A stretch of 64,000 nt of DNA from Phyllobacterium lublinensis (GTDB taxonomy: Bacteria; Pseudomonadota; Alphaproteobacteria; Rhizobiales; Rhizobiaceae). Shown here piece by piece: positions 8,367 to 16,594 of this stretch. Below the pieces are notes generated by a model that ran no database searches, was not told the DNA's origin, and saw nothing but the letters and a program-made list of their open reading frames with translations. The stretch spans positions 248,001 through 312,000 of the forward strand of contig NZ_JAIUDQ010000004.1 of the NCBI RefSeq assembly GCF_020164435.1, written 5' to 3'. The number at the start of each line of letters is the position of its first letter. Within the stretch, counting starts at the first letter, position 1. Made by a program: the position numbers and the translations under genes.

Positions 8367-9389
8367 TTAATTGGCCTTGTCACGGGCGATGGCATCTCCC
8401 AGCTTGGCCAGCGTCTGCCGCATGGACTTCTGCTCATCGGCCTGCTTTTCCACCCAATCGCGCATCATTTGCTGCTCGGATCGCATGTTCTTCACCAGGC
8501 CCTGAATGCCTTCCGCCAGGCTTGCCAGGGCAGCTGTGGTGCGTTGGCTGGAGCCGCCCGTTTCCTGGATATTCTGAAGGCGTTCCGACAGGGCTCTCAA
8601 CTCGTCGGATGTACCGCTGCTGGCGGCATCCAGCGCATGCAGGTCGGAGCCAAGGTCCGTAACGCTGGAAAGCCAGTTTTCCAGCTCGGTATAAAAGCGA
8701 TTCTGTGCTCGGCCAGCCTGCAAATCGAGAAAGCCCAGTATCAATGAGCCGGACAGACCGAAGAGTGATGATGAAAACGCCGTTCCCATGCCACGGAGCG
8801 GAGACTGCAAGCCCGCCTTCAGCGAGTCGAGAACGCTATTGGCATCTCCGGCCCGCGGATCGAGTGACTGGATCGTCTGGCCAATGGAGCCGATGGTTTC
8901 CAGGAGACCCCAGAAGGTTCCAAGCAGACCGAGAAACACCAGAAGGCCGATCAGATATCGAGAAATGTCGCGGGTTTCATCAAGCCGTGAAGCGATGGAA
9001 TCGAGCATCGACCGCATCGCAGTGGTCGAGAGCGCCATGGACTGGCGCCGCCCGATCAATGCGCGCATGGGAGCGAGCATCACCGGGCGCGCATTGGGAT
9101 CATTGTTGCCCTGGCGGAACGAATTCACCCAGCGAACTTCTGGAAAGAGGCGGATGACCTGTCCGAACCCGAGAAGGATACCCACAGTCAGCACACCGAG
9201 AATCAGCCCGTTGAGCCCCGGATTGGTAACGAAAAAGCCCTGGATCTGACGGTAGAGTATGGCGGCCAGAAATGCGACTATTGCGAGGAAGATCGCCATG
9301 GATAGGAGCACGAACCGTGGGCTGGAGAGCCGGTAAGGATCATAATCATCGCCGTCCATACCCTGGCGGGTCGAACTGAAATCAGCCAT
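8367..9389 (-). CDS. MotA/TolQ/ExbB-like inner membrane protein
   Basis: 340 residues with four hydrophobic segments (about 24-47, 57-76, 146-170, 205-226), the arrangement of MotA-type proteins. The segment LLVFLGLLGTFWGLLETIGSIGQTI and the later RGMGTAFSSSLFGLSGSLILGF correspond to the conserved third and fourth helices of the MotA/TolQ/ExbB family. After residue 230 comes a cytoplasmic, helix-forming tail of about 110 residues rich in Gln, Glu and Met. It is the first gene of a two-gene operon with the OmpA/MotB-like gene, two bases apart. It resembles the ZorA/ZorB pair in layout, but the other Zorya genes are absent and the locus is in core chromosome. Confidence 0.85.
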   Translation of the reverse strand: MADFSSTRQGMDGDDYDPYRLSSPRFVLLSMAIFLAIVAFLAAILYRQIQGFFVTNPGLNGLILGVLTVGILLGFGQVIRLFPEVRWVNSFRQGNNDPNARPVMLAPMRALIGRRQSMALSTTAMRSMLDSIASRLDETRDISRYLIGLLVFLGLLGTFWGLLETIGSIGQTIQSLDPRAGDANSVLDSLKAGLQSPLRGMGTAFSSSLFGLSGSLILGFLDLQAGRAQNRFYTELENWLSSVTDLGSDLHALDAASSGTSDELRALSERLQNIQETGGSSQRTTAALASLAEGIQGLVKNMRSEQQMMRDWVEKQADEQKSMRQTLAKLGDAIARDKAN

Positions 9390-9510
9390 TGCATCGTCTC
9401 CGCATTACCCAAATCGGTTTTGCGACCCTAGCCGAAATCATGGGGAAAATGGAAGTGCAATGGGGCAACGGTTGAATTTGTTCTTGGCGTGACAACTGCC
9501 GGTTGGTGAA

Positions 9511-9544
9511 AGGGCCCTCGACAGTGGCGCGCACCGAGGGGCCT
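9511..9544 (-). terminator. Terminator-like hairpin after the inositol monophosphatase family gene
   Basis: A ten-base-pair stem with one mismatch (AGGGCCCTCG against CGAGGGGCCT) and a 14-base loop, followed on the minus strand by CTTTC. It lies 40 bases past the stop of the minus-strand gene at 9584. The U-tract is short, so it may be only a partial terminator. Confidence 0.5.
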
Positions 9545-9583
9545 CGTCCGTTTCACCATTGGCCGCACCAGAAGATCCAATGA

Positions 9584-10375
9584 TCAGATGGGCTTCTTGA
9601 GGGTTTTCAACAGCGCACGCTGGATAGCCTCATTGCCGGCTACGACAGTCTTGCTCTCGACAACATCCTGGCTTCCATCAAGGTCTGTGACGAAGCCGCC
9701 CGCTTCGCGGACCAAGATGATGCCAGCGCCGATATCCCATGGCGAGAGGCCCGTTTCCCAGAAGCCGTCGAGGCGGCCAGCCGCTACATAGGCAAGGTCG
9801 AGCGCTGCGGCGCCCATGCGGCGCACACCGGAAACCTCGCCCATGACATTGCGCAGTTCGACGAGATAATTGCCATGATGTCCGCGCCCGAGATGAGGCA
9901 CGCCCGTACCGATAACGGCATCCACCAGCTTTGAGCGACCGGCAACGCGCAGGCGGCGGTCATTGAGGAATGCACCGCCACCGCGTTCGGCCGTGTAGAG
10001 CTCATCCATGGCGGGGTTGAAGATCACTCCGGCGACGATCTGGCCCTGACGCTCGAGCGCAATCGAAACGCCGAAGATCGGTATACCGTGCAGGAAATTG
10101 GTTGTGCCATCCAACGGATCGACCAACCAACGGTGCTGACCGTCAGCACCTTCGATCGCGCCCGATTCTTCCATCAGAAAACTGTAGTCCGGACGAGCGC
10201 GATGCAGTTCCGTATAGACGATCTCCTCGGCCTTCTTGTCGGCTTGGCTGACATAGTCACCGGGGCCCTTGAGAGATACCTGCAGGTTCTGAACTTCGCC
10301 GAAATCGCGCGCTAGCGAGCGGCCAGCCTTCATGGCTGCCTGCACCATTACATTGAGAATAGCTGAACGCGCCAT
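9584..10375 (-). CDS. suhB: Inositol monophosphatase family protein (SuhB-like)
   Basis: 263 residues. The metal-binding motifs of the family are all visible: EESG near residue 70, WLVDPLDGTTNFLHG near 83-97, and WDIGAGIILVREAGG near 210-224. The enzyme removes phosphate from myo-inositol 1-phosphate and related sugar phosphates with Mg; E. coli SuhB also binds NusA and helps rRNA antitermination. The gene lies 62 bp downstream of efp on the same strand, separated by a GC-rich hairpin. The name suhB is used in the broad sense; which phosphate ester is used in the cell is not known. Confidence 0.88.
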   Translation of the reverse strand: MARSAILNVMVQAAMKAGRSLARDFGEVQNLQVSLKGPGDYVSQADKKAEEIVYTELHRARPDYSFLMEESGAIEGADGQHRWLVDPLDGTTNFLHGIPIFGVSIALERQGQIVAGVIFNPAMDELYTAERGGGAFLNDRRLRVAGRSKLVDAVIGTGVPHLGRGHHGNYLVELRNVMGEVSGVRRMGAAALDLAYVAAGRLDGFWETGLSPWDIGAGIILVREAGGFVTDLDGSQDVVESKTVVAGNEAIQRALLKTLKKPI

Positions 10376-10405
10376 TTCGGGTTATTTCTCCGTCAGTATC
10401 AAATT

Positions 10406-10430
10406 GCGGGCGCCAGAAGACGGCGCCCCG
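10406..10430 (-). terminator. GC-rich hairpin after efp
   Basis: Perfect stem GGGCGCC/GGCGCCC with a 7-base loop, between efp and the suhB-like gene. On the minus strand it is followed by GCAATTTG, a weak U-tract, so partial termination or RNA processing is more likely than a full stop. Confidence 0.45.
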
Positions 10431-10437
10431 GGACCGC

Positions 10438-11001
10438 TTAGTCGGCGCGGCGAATGTAGGTCAGCTCGTTGGTATCAACGACGATACGCTCGCCCGACGA
10501 AATGAACGGCGGAACCAGAACGCGAATGCCGTTTTCGAGCAGGGCCGGCTTGTAGGACGATGCGGCTGTCTGGCCCTTGACGACGGGGTCCGCTTCGGTG
10601 ATCGCCAAAGTGACCTGATCAGGGAGCGAAATGCCGATTGGCCGTTCGTCATAAAGCTCGACCGTGACCATCATGCCATCCTGCAGGAACGCAGAGCGGT
10701 CGCCGACGAAATCCTTCTGCAGTTCGAGCTGTTCATAGCTGTCTGTGTCCATGAAAATGAGCGCTTCGCCCTGTTCGTAAAGGAAGGAGAAATCCTTCTG
10801 TTCGAGGCGGACCTTCTCTACGGTCTCGGCGGCCCTGAAGCGCTCATTGAGCTTTGTACCATTGAGAAGGTTCTTCAGCTCAACCTGATTGTAAGCGCCG
10901 CCCTTGCCTGGCTTTACGGCGTTGGTCTTGACGGCGACCCAAAGACTGCCATCGTGCTCGATCACATTGCCTGGACGGATTTCGTTACCGTTGATTTTCA
11001 T
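10438..11001 (-). CDS. efp: Translation elongation factor P
   Basis: 187 residues beginning [18 protein letters not shown]. The tip loop [14 protein letters not shown] carries the lysine (residue 33) that is beta-lysylated by EpmA/EpmB in many proteobacteria. The three-domain layout and the closing [16 protein letters not shown] are standard. EF-P binds between the P and E sites and relieves stalling at polyproline. The reading frame extends 26 codons upstream, but ATG at 11001 matches the universal N terminus. Neighbouring tolA and the 40928-42547 gene encode proline-rich proteins, so this cell has clear clients for EF-P. Identity is secure. Confidence 0.96.
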   Translation of the reverse strand: MKINGNEIRPGNVIEHDGSLWVAVKTNAVKPGKGGAYNQVELKNLLNGTKLNERFRAAETVEKVRLEQKDFSFLYEQGEALIFMDTDSYEQLELQKDFVGDRSAFLQDGMMVTVELYDERPIGISLPDQVTLAITEADPVVKGQTAASSYKPALLENGIRVLVPPFISSGERIVVDTNELTYIRRAD

Positions 11002-11148
11002 TTGTCTATCCGGATTGGAGTTGGAAAATTGGCGCCGATTTTCACGGCGTGGCCAATATTGGCGCCTCCAAGACCACAAATTCGCGCGATAGGCAAGAGA
11101 AAGCGCAAAAACAAGCTTGCGCCATCTCCGTGCAAGCGACGCTGAACG

Positions 11149-12312
11149 TCATGCAGCAAGGGCAGTTTCCGCAAGCGAAACCCAATAGCTGATCCCGTAA
11201 GGGATGGCGTCGTCATTAAAATCATAGGCCGAATTGTGGAGACCAGGTGTATCGCCATTGCCAAGAAAAACAAAGGCACCGGGGCGGCTCTCAAGCATAT
11301 AGGAAAAATCCTCGGCGCCCATCACGGGCGGCATGTTCGTGTTAACGGCAGCTTCGCCAACAATCGTTTGGGCGATCCTGACGGCGAAGTCCGTTTCACG
11401 ATCATGATTGAACGTTACCGGATAGCCCTCATGGTAAATCACATCCGCCTTGCCACCGAAGACGGCGGCGGTCGACCTGACAATATCCGTCAGCCGCGTT
11501 TGTGCGAATTCCCTGATCTCCGGCATAAGGGTACGGACGGTGCCGCCAAGCTTGATGACATCGGGGATCACATTGGTGGCATCGCCGCCATTCAACTGCG
11601 TCACCGAAACGACCAACGCCTTGAGGGGGTCCGTCTCACGCGAAACAATCGATTGGAGCGCAAGGATGATGTGGGCCGAAATCACCACCGGGTCGACCGC
11701 AGTATGTGGCTCGGCGGCGTGACCGCCGCGACCCGTGACCGTGATCTCGAACTCGTTGGTTGCCGCCATTATCGAACCCTTGCGTGTCGCGAACTGGCCC
11801 ACCGGAAGCCCCGGCGCATTGTGCATGCCGTAAACTTCGCTGATTGCGAAGCGCTCCATCAGGCCATCGTCGATCATTGCGCGTGCGCCGGCACCCCCTT
11901 CTTCGGCAGGTTGGAAGATGAGCGCAATCGTACCTTTGAAATTGCGGGTTTCTGCGAGGTACTGAGCCGCTCCAAGCAACATGGCTGTATGACCATCGTG
12001 ACCGCAGGCATGCATCTTGCCTGGTGTTTTGGAGGCCCAGGGCCTGCCGCTGGCCTCGGTCATGGGAAGGGCGTCCATGTCGGCACGAAAGCCGATGACC
12101 GGACCGTCCCCATGGCGACCACGTACAAGACCGACCACTCCGGTCTGCCCCAAGCCTGTCTCGATGCTGTCGCAGCCGAATTCGCGGAGCTTGTCCGCAA
12201 CGAAGGCAGCGGTCTGGTGCACATCATAGAGAATTTCTGGATTCTCGTGCAGGTGCCGGCGCCATTCTGCCACGTGGTGCTGCATTTCATGAGCCCGGTT
12301 TATCAGCGGCAT
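11149..12312 (-). CDS. M20 family aminoacylase/amidohydrolase
   Basis: 387 residues. Metal and catalytic motifs of the M20D subfamily are evident: FRADMDALPM near 76, GKMHACGHDGHTAMLLGAA near 97-115 and QPAEEGGAGA near 133. The GRGGHAAEPH segment near 194 marks the lid/dimerisation domain, and PPVMGAEDFSYML near 332 the C-terminal ligand. Such enzymes hydrolyse N-acyl amino acids, hippurate or related amides in the cytoplasm with two metal ions. No signal peptide. Downstream of it on the minus strand, after about 150 bp, lies efp; upstream is the Sel1-repeat gene. Substrate is not predictable. Confidence 0.9.
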   Translation of the reverse strand: MPLINRAHEMQHHVAEWRRHLHENPEILYDVHQTAAFVADKLREFGCDSIETGLGQTGVVGLVRGRHGDGPVIGFRADMDALPMTEASGRPWASKTPGKMHACGHDGHTAMLLGAAQYLAETRNFKGTIALIFQPAEEGGAGARAMIDDGLMERFAISEVYGMHNAPGLPVGQFATRKGSIMAATNEFEITVTGRGGHAAEPHTAVDPVVISAHIILALQSIVSRETDPLKALVVSVTQLNGGDATNVIPDVIKLGGTVRTLMPEIREFAQTRLTDIVRSTAAVFGGKADVIYHEGYPVTFNHDRETDFAVRIAQTIVGEAAVNTNMPPVMGAEDFSYMLESRPGAFVFLGNGDTPGLHNSAYDFNDDAIPYGISYWVSLAETALAA

Positions 12313-12403
12313 TTTTCAGTTCCATCCCTTGGTCATTGTTCATTATGACGGAACGCTACGTCGCGCTTGCCCAATCAGTCAACGAGCGAGATTGAAGGAT
12401 CGC

Positions 12404-13483
12404 TCACTGCAGCTTGTTCGCCTCGGCGATTGCCGCCTGCTTCTGGTCGTCATCGAGTCCATCCATGAACGAGTCGAGATCCGGATCGTTCAACCCCGCA
12501 CGCTTGGCGACGATGTACCAGGCGGCAGCCTTGATCGAGTCTCCTTCCACGCCGATGCCATCACGATATAGCTTGGCAAGCCGGGCTTGCGCCGCAACAT
12601 TCCCGCCGGTTGCAGCGCGCAACATCCATCCAAAGCCGGACTTGTATTCGTGAGGCCCCCCGAGCCCGGCAACAAGCCAGCTGCCAAGGTCAAGTTGGGC
12701 CGTATCATAGCCTTTGACGGCGGCCTTGATGAGGTAAAGCCTCGCCTTGGCCATGTCACGAGGAATGGTTGGCGTGCCGTTGGCGAGCACCTGGCTGACA
12801 GCATATTCGCCGTCGGGCAACCCCTGCTCAGCTGACTTCAGGAACCAGGGATAGGCATTTTCAACACCGCCAGGCCCCGGCTGCTCCTGCATGAGCAGTT
12901 GCCCAAAGTTGAATTGCGCAGCGGCATTCCCGGCTTCGGCCGCGGCCTTCGTCAGTTCCTTGGCCTTCTTGGGATCCTTCGGAGCGTACCGACCTTGAAG
13001 CAGGATCGCCGCATATCGGAACTGCGCCTCCGGAATTCCCTGTTCAGCGGCTTTGCCATACCATTTTGCCGATTCCGTCATGTTGATCGGGGTTCCAAGA
13101 CCACGGGCCAATATTTCGGCAAGCAGAATCTGGGCAGCACCATCACCAGCTTCGGCGCGCGGCAAAGCGAGATTATAAGCCGTTTTGTAGAGGCCCCGCT
13201 GGTACGCACCGAAGGCTTCGTCAGCGGGCGCCTTGCCGAACCGTGTCGGGTTCACCGCCTCGAGCGCGGGGTCGCCCGGCGCCTTTGGCTTGTCCTGCTT
13301 TGCCGTGGTCTCCGACGATTCCGATTTTGCCGCTGAGGAAGGAGATGGGGACGTTGATGGTTTTACCGGCTCGGCAGTGGCCGGTGCTTCGGTGGTCTGG
13401 GCAAACGCCGCCGACGCTGCAAGCGGCAAGACCACCAGCATCGCTGCCAGTAGGGACCGTTGATTTCCAGGAAATACTGCCAT
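12404..13483 (-). CDS. Sel1-like repeat secreted protein
   Basis: 359 residues from the ATG at 13483. A signal peptide (NQRSLLAAMLVVLPLAASAAFAQ) is followed by a Pro/Ser/Thr/Lys-rich linker (about 30-80) and then Sel1-type helical repeats (about 95-330) with recurring units such as SAKWYGKAAEQGIPEAQFRYA and LTKAAAEAGNAAAQFNFGQL. Sel1 repeats are protein-interaction scaffolds; the protein should sit in the periplasm. The gene begins 16 bp after the ThiE-like gene, so the two are cotranscribed. The frame is open 36 codons further upstream into the ThiE-like gene, but only the chosen ATG gives a clean signal peptide. Partner is unknown. Confidence 0.85.
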   Translation of the reverse strand: MAVFPGNQRSLLAAMLVVLPLAASAAFAQTTEAPATAEPVKPSTSPSPSSAAKSESSETTAKQDKPKAPGDPALEAVNPTRFGKAPADEAFGAYQRGLYKTAYNLALPRAEAGDGAAQILLAEILARGLGTPINMTESAKWYGKAAEQGIPEAQFRYAAILLQGRYAPKDPKKAKELTKAAAEAGNAAAQFNFGQLLMQEQPGPGGVENAYPWFLKSAEQGLPDGEYAVSQVLANGTPTIPRDMAKARLYLIKAAVKGYDTAQLDLGSWLVAGLGGPHEYKSGFGWMLRAATGGNVAAQARLAKLYRDGIGVEGDSIKAAAWYIVAKRAGLNDPDLDSFMDGLDDDQKQAAIAEANKLQ

Positions 13484-13499
13484 TAACCTCTGCTGACCT

Positions 13500-14156
13500 C
13501 TATTCCTCAAATCGCGGTGCGTGCTCATCAAGAAGCCTGTTGGCTTCCCTAACAGCCGCGGCTGTATCCTCTGCATCGAATACCGCGGCACCGAGAGCGA
13601 TGAATTCAGCCCCCGTCATAGCTGCGTCGGGGATGCTTTCAAGCGAGTTGCCTGCCTGCACGATGCAAGGGATTTCAACCATTGACGCCCACCAATCGGC
13701 AAGCTCAAGGTTGCGTGGGTGCGCCTCAGGCTTCGTGTCTGCGCCAATTTTGCCGAAAAGCACGTAGTCGGGCTGGGCTTCGCCAATTTCCAGCGCAGTG
13801 TGGCGATTCTTGATATTGCCGGTGCCGACGATCATTTTCGGCGAAAAACGTTCGACATTGCCGGCGACATCTGCCACCGCTCCCTCGAAATGCAGGCCAT
13901 CCGCTTTCACCCGGCCGGCAATCTGCGTATTTCCGACGATTATCGCCGCAGCGCCTGCTTTCTGGATGACCGGGACGGCCGCCTCGGCGATGGCCTGAAA
14001 CAGGTTTTCATCCGCATCGTAGCCTGGCACCAAAACCGACGCGACATCGCCCCCCGATAACGCGTCGGCAAGGCGTCTGGCAAGTTGGTCCGCGCTGGCG
14101 GCAGGAGGCGCAATCAGAACGATGCGGCAGCGTTGGGGTGTCGGATGGGTGTTCAT
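13500..14156 (-). CDS. Thiamine phosphate synthase family protein (ThiE-like)
   Basis: 218 residues forming a TIM-barrel of the ThiE/TenI superfamily: AGAAAIIVGNTQIAGRVKADGLHF near 67-90 and PDYVLFGKIGADTKPEAHPRNLE near 128-150 correspond to the phosphate and pyrophosphate-binding region of thiamine phosphate synthase, here with GKIGADTKP in place of the usual GPxxxTxTK. That variation is common to an alphaproteobacterial branch whose role is not certain, so I do not assign thiE. No TPP riboswitch is visible upstream, and no other thiamine gene is adjacent. It is the first gene of an operon with the Sel1-repeat gene. Confidence 0.75.
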   Translation of the reverse strand: MNTHPTPQRCRIVLIAPPAASADQLARRLADALSGGDVASVLVPGYDADENLFQAIAEAAVPVIQKAGAAAIIVGNTQIAGRVKADGLHFEGAVADVAGNVERFSPKMIVGTGNIKNRHTALEIGEAQPDYVLFGKIGADTKPEAHPRNLELADWWASMVEIPCIVQAGNSLESIPDAAMTGAEFIALGAAVFDAEDTAAAVREANRLLDEHAPRFEE

Positions 14157-14377
14157 GGCTGCAACCTTACAATCGTTCTCTATAGAATGCGTAATCGTGA
14201 TGGAATTCGGGCATAGAGGATGGCGGGTGTTTTGAACAGCCCTTCCTGTGGCCCGTGTTTTCTCCTTACGTGCTTGACGCTTTGTGTATCAAATCGGGGC
14301 ATAATTCCAAAAAGCATTTTTCAATTGCCGCGAGCGGGTCTAAACCATTGCAGCCCCTCCTGCCGGATTTTCCCGCC

Positions 14378-15145
14378 ATGCCTGATCTCTTGATGAACCC
14401 ATGGTTCTACGCTGCCGCCGTTCCAGCTACTATTCTGATCGGGCTGTCCAAGGGCGGACTCGGTGGCGCAATGGGCCAGGTTGGCGTTCCACTGATGGCG
14501 CTGGTCATGCCGCCCGTTCAGGCCGCAGCAATCATGCTGCCGATCCTGATCATCATGGATGTGGCAAGTCTCTGGTCGTGGCGCGGATACCGTGATGCGA
14601 AAACGCTGCAGCTGATGTTGCCCGGGGGATTGCTGGGAGTCGGTATAGGATGGCTCACAGCCTCCATTGTTACCGATGACATGGTGAAGCTGATCGTAGG
14701 TGTCATAGCCATCATATTCTTTGCAAGGTATGCGTTCGCGAGTGCGGCCAAGCGTGCATATGCTCAACCGCACAATGCGGGGGCGGCGACCTTTTGGTCT
14801 ACCATCGCCGGCTTCACAAGTTTCGTCGCCCATGCGGGAGGGCCGCCCTACCAGGTGTACGCCTTGCCACTGCGTCAGGATCCCAGAGTCTATAACGGAA
14901 CCAGCGTTATTTTCTTTGCCATCATCAATGCTGTGAAGGTCATTCCGTATTTTGCTCTCGGTCAGTTCGATACCGCCAATTTGAAGGCGTCGGCTGTCCT
15001 CGTACCACTCGCTCCGTTGGCAACTTTTGCCGGGGCCTGGATCGTGAAACGCATGCGAGCCGAGGTTTTTTATCCGTTCATGTATGGCATGATCCTGCTG
15101 ATGGGATTGAAGCTTACCTACGACGGCATCCTCAGCCTGTTATAA
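14378..15145 (+). CDS. Sulfite exporter TauE/SafE family protein
   Basis: 255 residues with about eight hydrophobic segments. IGLSKGGLGGAMGQVGVPLMAL near the N terminus and the FTSFVAHAGGPPYQVYALPL segment at the start of the second half are the two repeated halves of the TauE/SafE family. The family moves sulfite, sulfoacetate or other organosulfur anions across the inner membrane. The frame is open to 14255, but ATG 14378 immediately precedes the first helix and fits homologous starts. It diverges from the ThiE-like gene. Nothing nearby encodes sulfonate metabolism, so the cargo is open. Confidence 0.88.
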   Translation: MPDLLMNPWFYAAAVPATILIGLSKGGLGGAMGQVGVPLMALVMPPVQAAAIMLPILIIMDVASLWSWRGYRDAKTLQLMLPGGLLGVGIGWLTASIVTDDMVKLIVGVIAIIFFARYAFASAAKRAYAQPHNAGAATFWSTIAGFTSFVAHAGGPPYQVYALPLRQDPRVYNGTSVIFFAIINAVKVIPYFALGQFDTANLKASAVLVPLAPLATFAGAWIVKRMRAEVFYPFMYGMILLMGLKLTYDGILSLL

Positions 15146-15274
15146 TTTTCAACGAAAGTTGATCGGGCGAAACGCAACTTTTGCCCTATGTCAACATTAC
15201 CAATCCACTACCGCCCAAGCGAGTCGCTCCCCATAGAGGCCGGGGCGATACTGAATTAGCATGACAGGATATCG

Positions 15275-16474
15275 GTGAACGCTATGACACAGACTGAGCT
15301 GAAACAGCGGGATACCCGTATCGATGTTTTTCGAGCCCTGGCGCTTCTAACGATCTTCATCAATCATATTCCGGGAACGGTTTATGAGAACTTGACCCAC
15401 AAGAATTTCGGATTTTCGGATTCGGCCGAGGCCTTTGTCTTGATTTCCGGTATTGCGGTCGGGCTCGCATATGGTTCCAAATTTGAAAGCGGTGCCCGGT
15501 TCCTGATGACGCTGAAGGCTTGGCGCAGAGCTGCCACGCTCTATTGCACCCATATACTGACAACGATCGCAACCTTGGCGATCTTCTGTGCAGCGGGGAT
15601 CTATCTGAAACGCCCCGATTTCATGTCCTTTATCAATATCGGTCCCCTTGTCGATGAGCCGGCCAAGGCCTTTATCGGGCTTGCCACGATGGGTCATCAA
15701 CTTGGCTATAACAATATTCTTTCCATGTATGGCGTCTTGCTGCTGATGTTGCCGGCGTTTCTGCTGATCGCCAGCTTCAGTATTCCGGCCATGGTGGCGG
15801 TTTCGGCTATCCTGTGGCTGGTCTCAGGCATCTACCAGATTGCCCCACCGAACTATCCCACTGGCGGTGTGTGGTTCCTCAATCCGTTGTCCTGGCAGTT
15901 TCTTTTCGTGATCGGTATCGCCGGCATCATGCACGTGCGGCGGGGCGGCAGTATTGTCTTCAACAAGTATCTGTTCGGCCTCTGCGTCGCCTACATCCTC
16001 ACGGCGCTGGTTTGGGTTCGCTGGCCGCTCTGGGGTGTGGATACATCGCTTGGCTTGCCAATGGTCGTGACCGGGTTCGATAAGACTTTCCTGTCGCTGA
16101 CACGGCTTGCCCATGTGTTGGCGCTTGCCTATGTGATCGCGTCGGTTCCGGCCATCTCGAACCTTGCGCGCACGTCTGTTGACCACCCGCTGGCGCTACT
16201 CGGCAAGCACTCTCTGCCAGTCTTCGTGGCAGGCACAATCCTTGCCATGGTGGCTCAGGTGGTAAAGGTGATGAACCCTGGCGGTCTTCTGGATGATACG
16301 TTGCTGATCGCCAGCGGAATAATGGCGCAGTTCGCCTTGGCTTATTATCTTGAATGGTTGCCGCGCATCGGTTGGGGCCGCCCTGTACAGGCAACGAAGC
16401 CCAAACCCGTGCTTACTGGCCGACCTGTTGCGACACCAAACATGAAACCGGCAACGAGAGCCGTCGTTTCCTGA
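15275..16474 (+). CDS. OpgC family protein (glucan succinylation type)
   Basis: 399 residues with about ten hydrophobic segments. The N-terminal RDTRIDVFRALALLTIFINHIPG and FSDSAEAFVLISGI are signatures of OpgC, an acyltransferase-3-like membrane protein that adds succinyl groups to periplasmic osmoregulated glucans; in rhizobia and brucellae related proteins modify cyclic beta-glucans. A GTG at 15275 with AGGAT five bases upstream is used here; the in-frame ATG at 15284 is an alternative. The gene ends at a strong terminator and is probably monocistronic, with 130 bp of spacer before it. No cyclic glucan synthase lies in the window. Confidence 0.85.
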   Translation: MNAMTQTELKQRDTRIDVFRALALLTIFINHIPGTVYENLTHKNFGFSDSAEAFVLISGIAVGLAYGSKFESGARFLMTLKAWRRAATLYCTHILTTIATLAIFCAAGIYLKRPDFMSFINIGPLVDEPAKAFIGLATMGHQLGYNNILSMYGVLLLMLPAFLLIASFSIPAMVAVSAILWLVSGIYQIAPPNYPTGGVWFLNPLSWQFLFVIGIAGIMHVRRGGSIVFNKYLFGLCVAYILTALVWVRWPLWGVDTSLGLPMVVTGFDKTFLSLTRLAHVLALAYVIASVPAISNLARTSVDHPLALLGKHSLPVFVAGTILAMVAQVVKVMNPGGLLDDTLLIASGIMAQFALAYYLEWLPRIGWGRPVQATKPKPVLTGRPVATPNMKPATRAVVS

Positions 16475-16494
16475 AAGCTGCAGAGATTGACGAG

Positions 16495-16517
16495 AGCCCG
16501 CCCCGTGCGGGCTTTTG
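16495..16517 (+). terminator. Rho-independent terminator of the OpgC gene
   Basis: Stem AGCCCGC/GCGGGCT with a short loop followed by TTTTGATT, 20 bases after the stop codon. Confidence 0.85.
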
Positions 16518-16594
16518 ATTGTGGTTCAAAAAATCGGTGGCTTCACTTCGTTCGTATGGTCTAAACTTGGCACCTATCGCGTTTGGAGGCGTGC

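Noticed and set aside
7333..9389. Zorya anti-phage system (ZorA/ZorB-like pair)
   Set aside because: The pair has the right fold types, but no ZorC, ZorD or ZorE gene is adjacent and the locus is surrounded by core chromosomal genes. Kept as an orphan motor pair.
11236..12348. 370-codon plus-strand open frame opposite the M20 amidohydrolase gene
   Set aside because: The minus-strand protein has all metal-binding motifs of its family; the opposite frame has His/Arg/Asp-rich composition typical of an antisense shadow.
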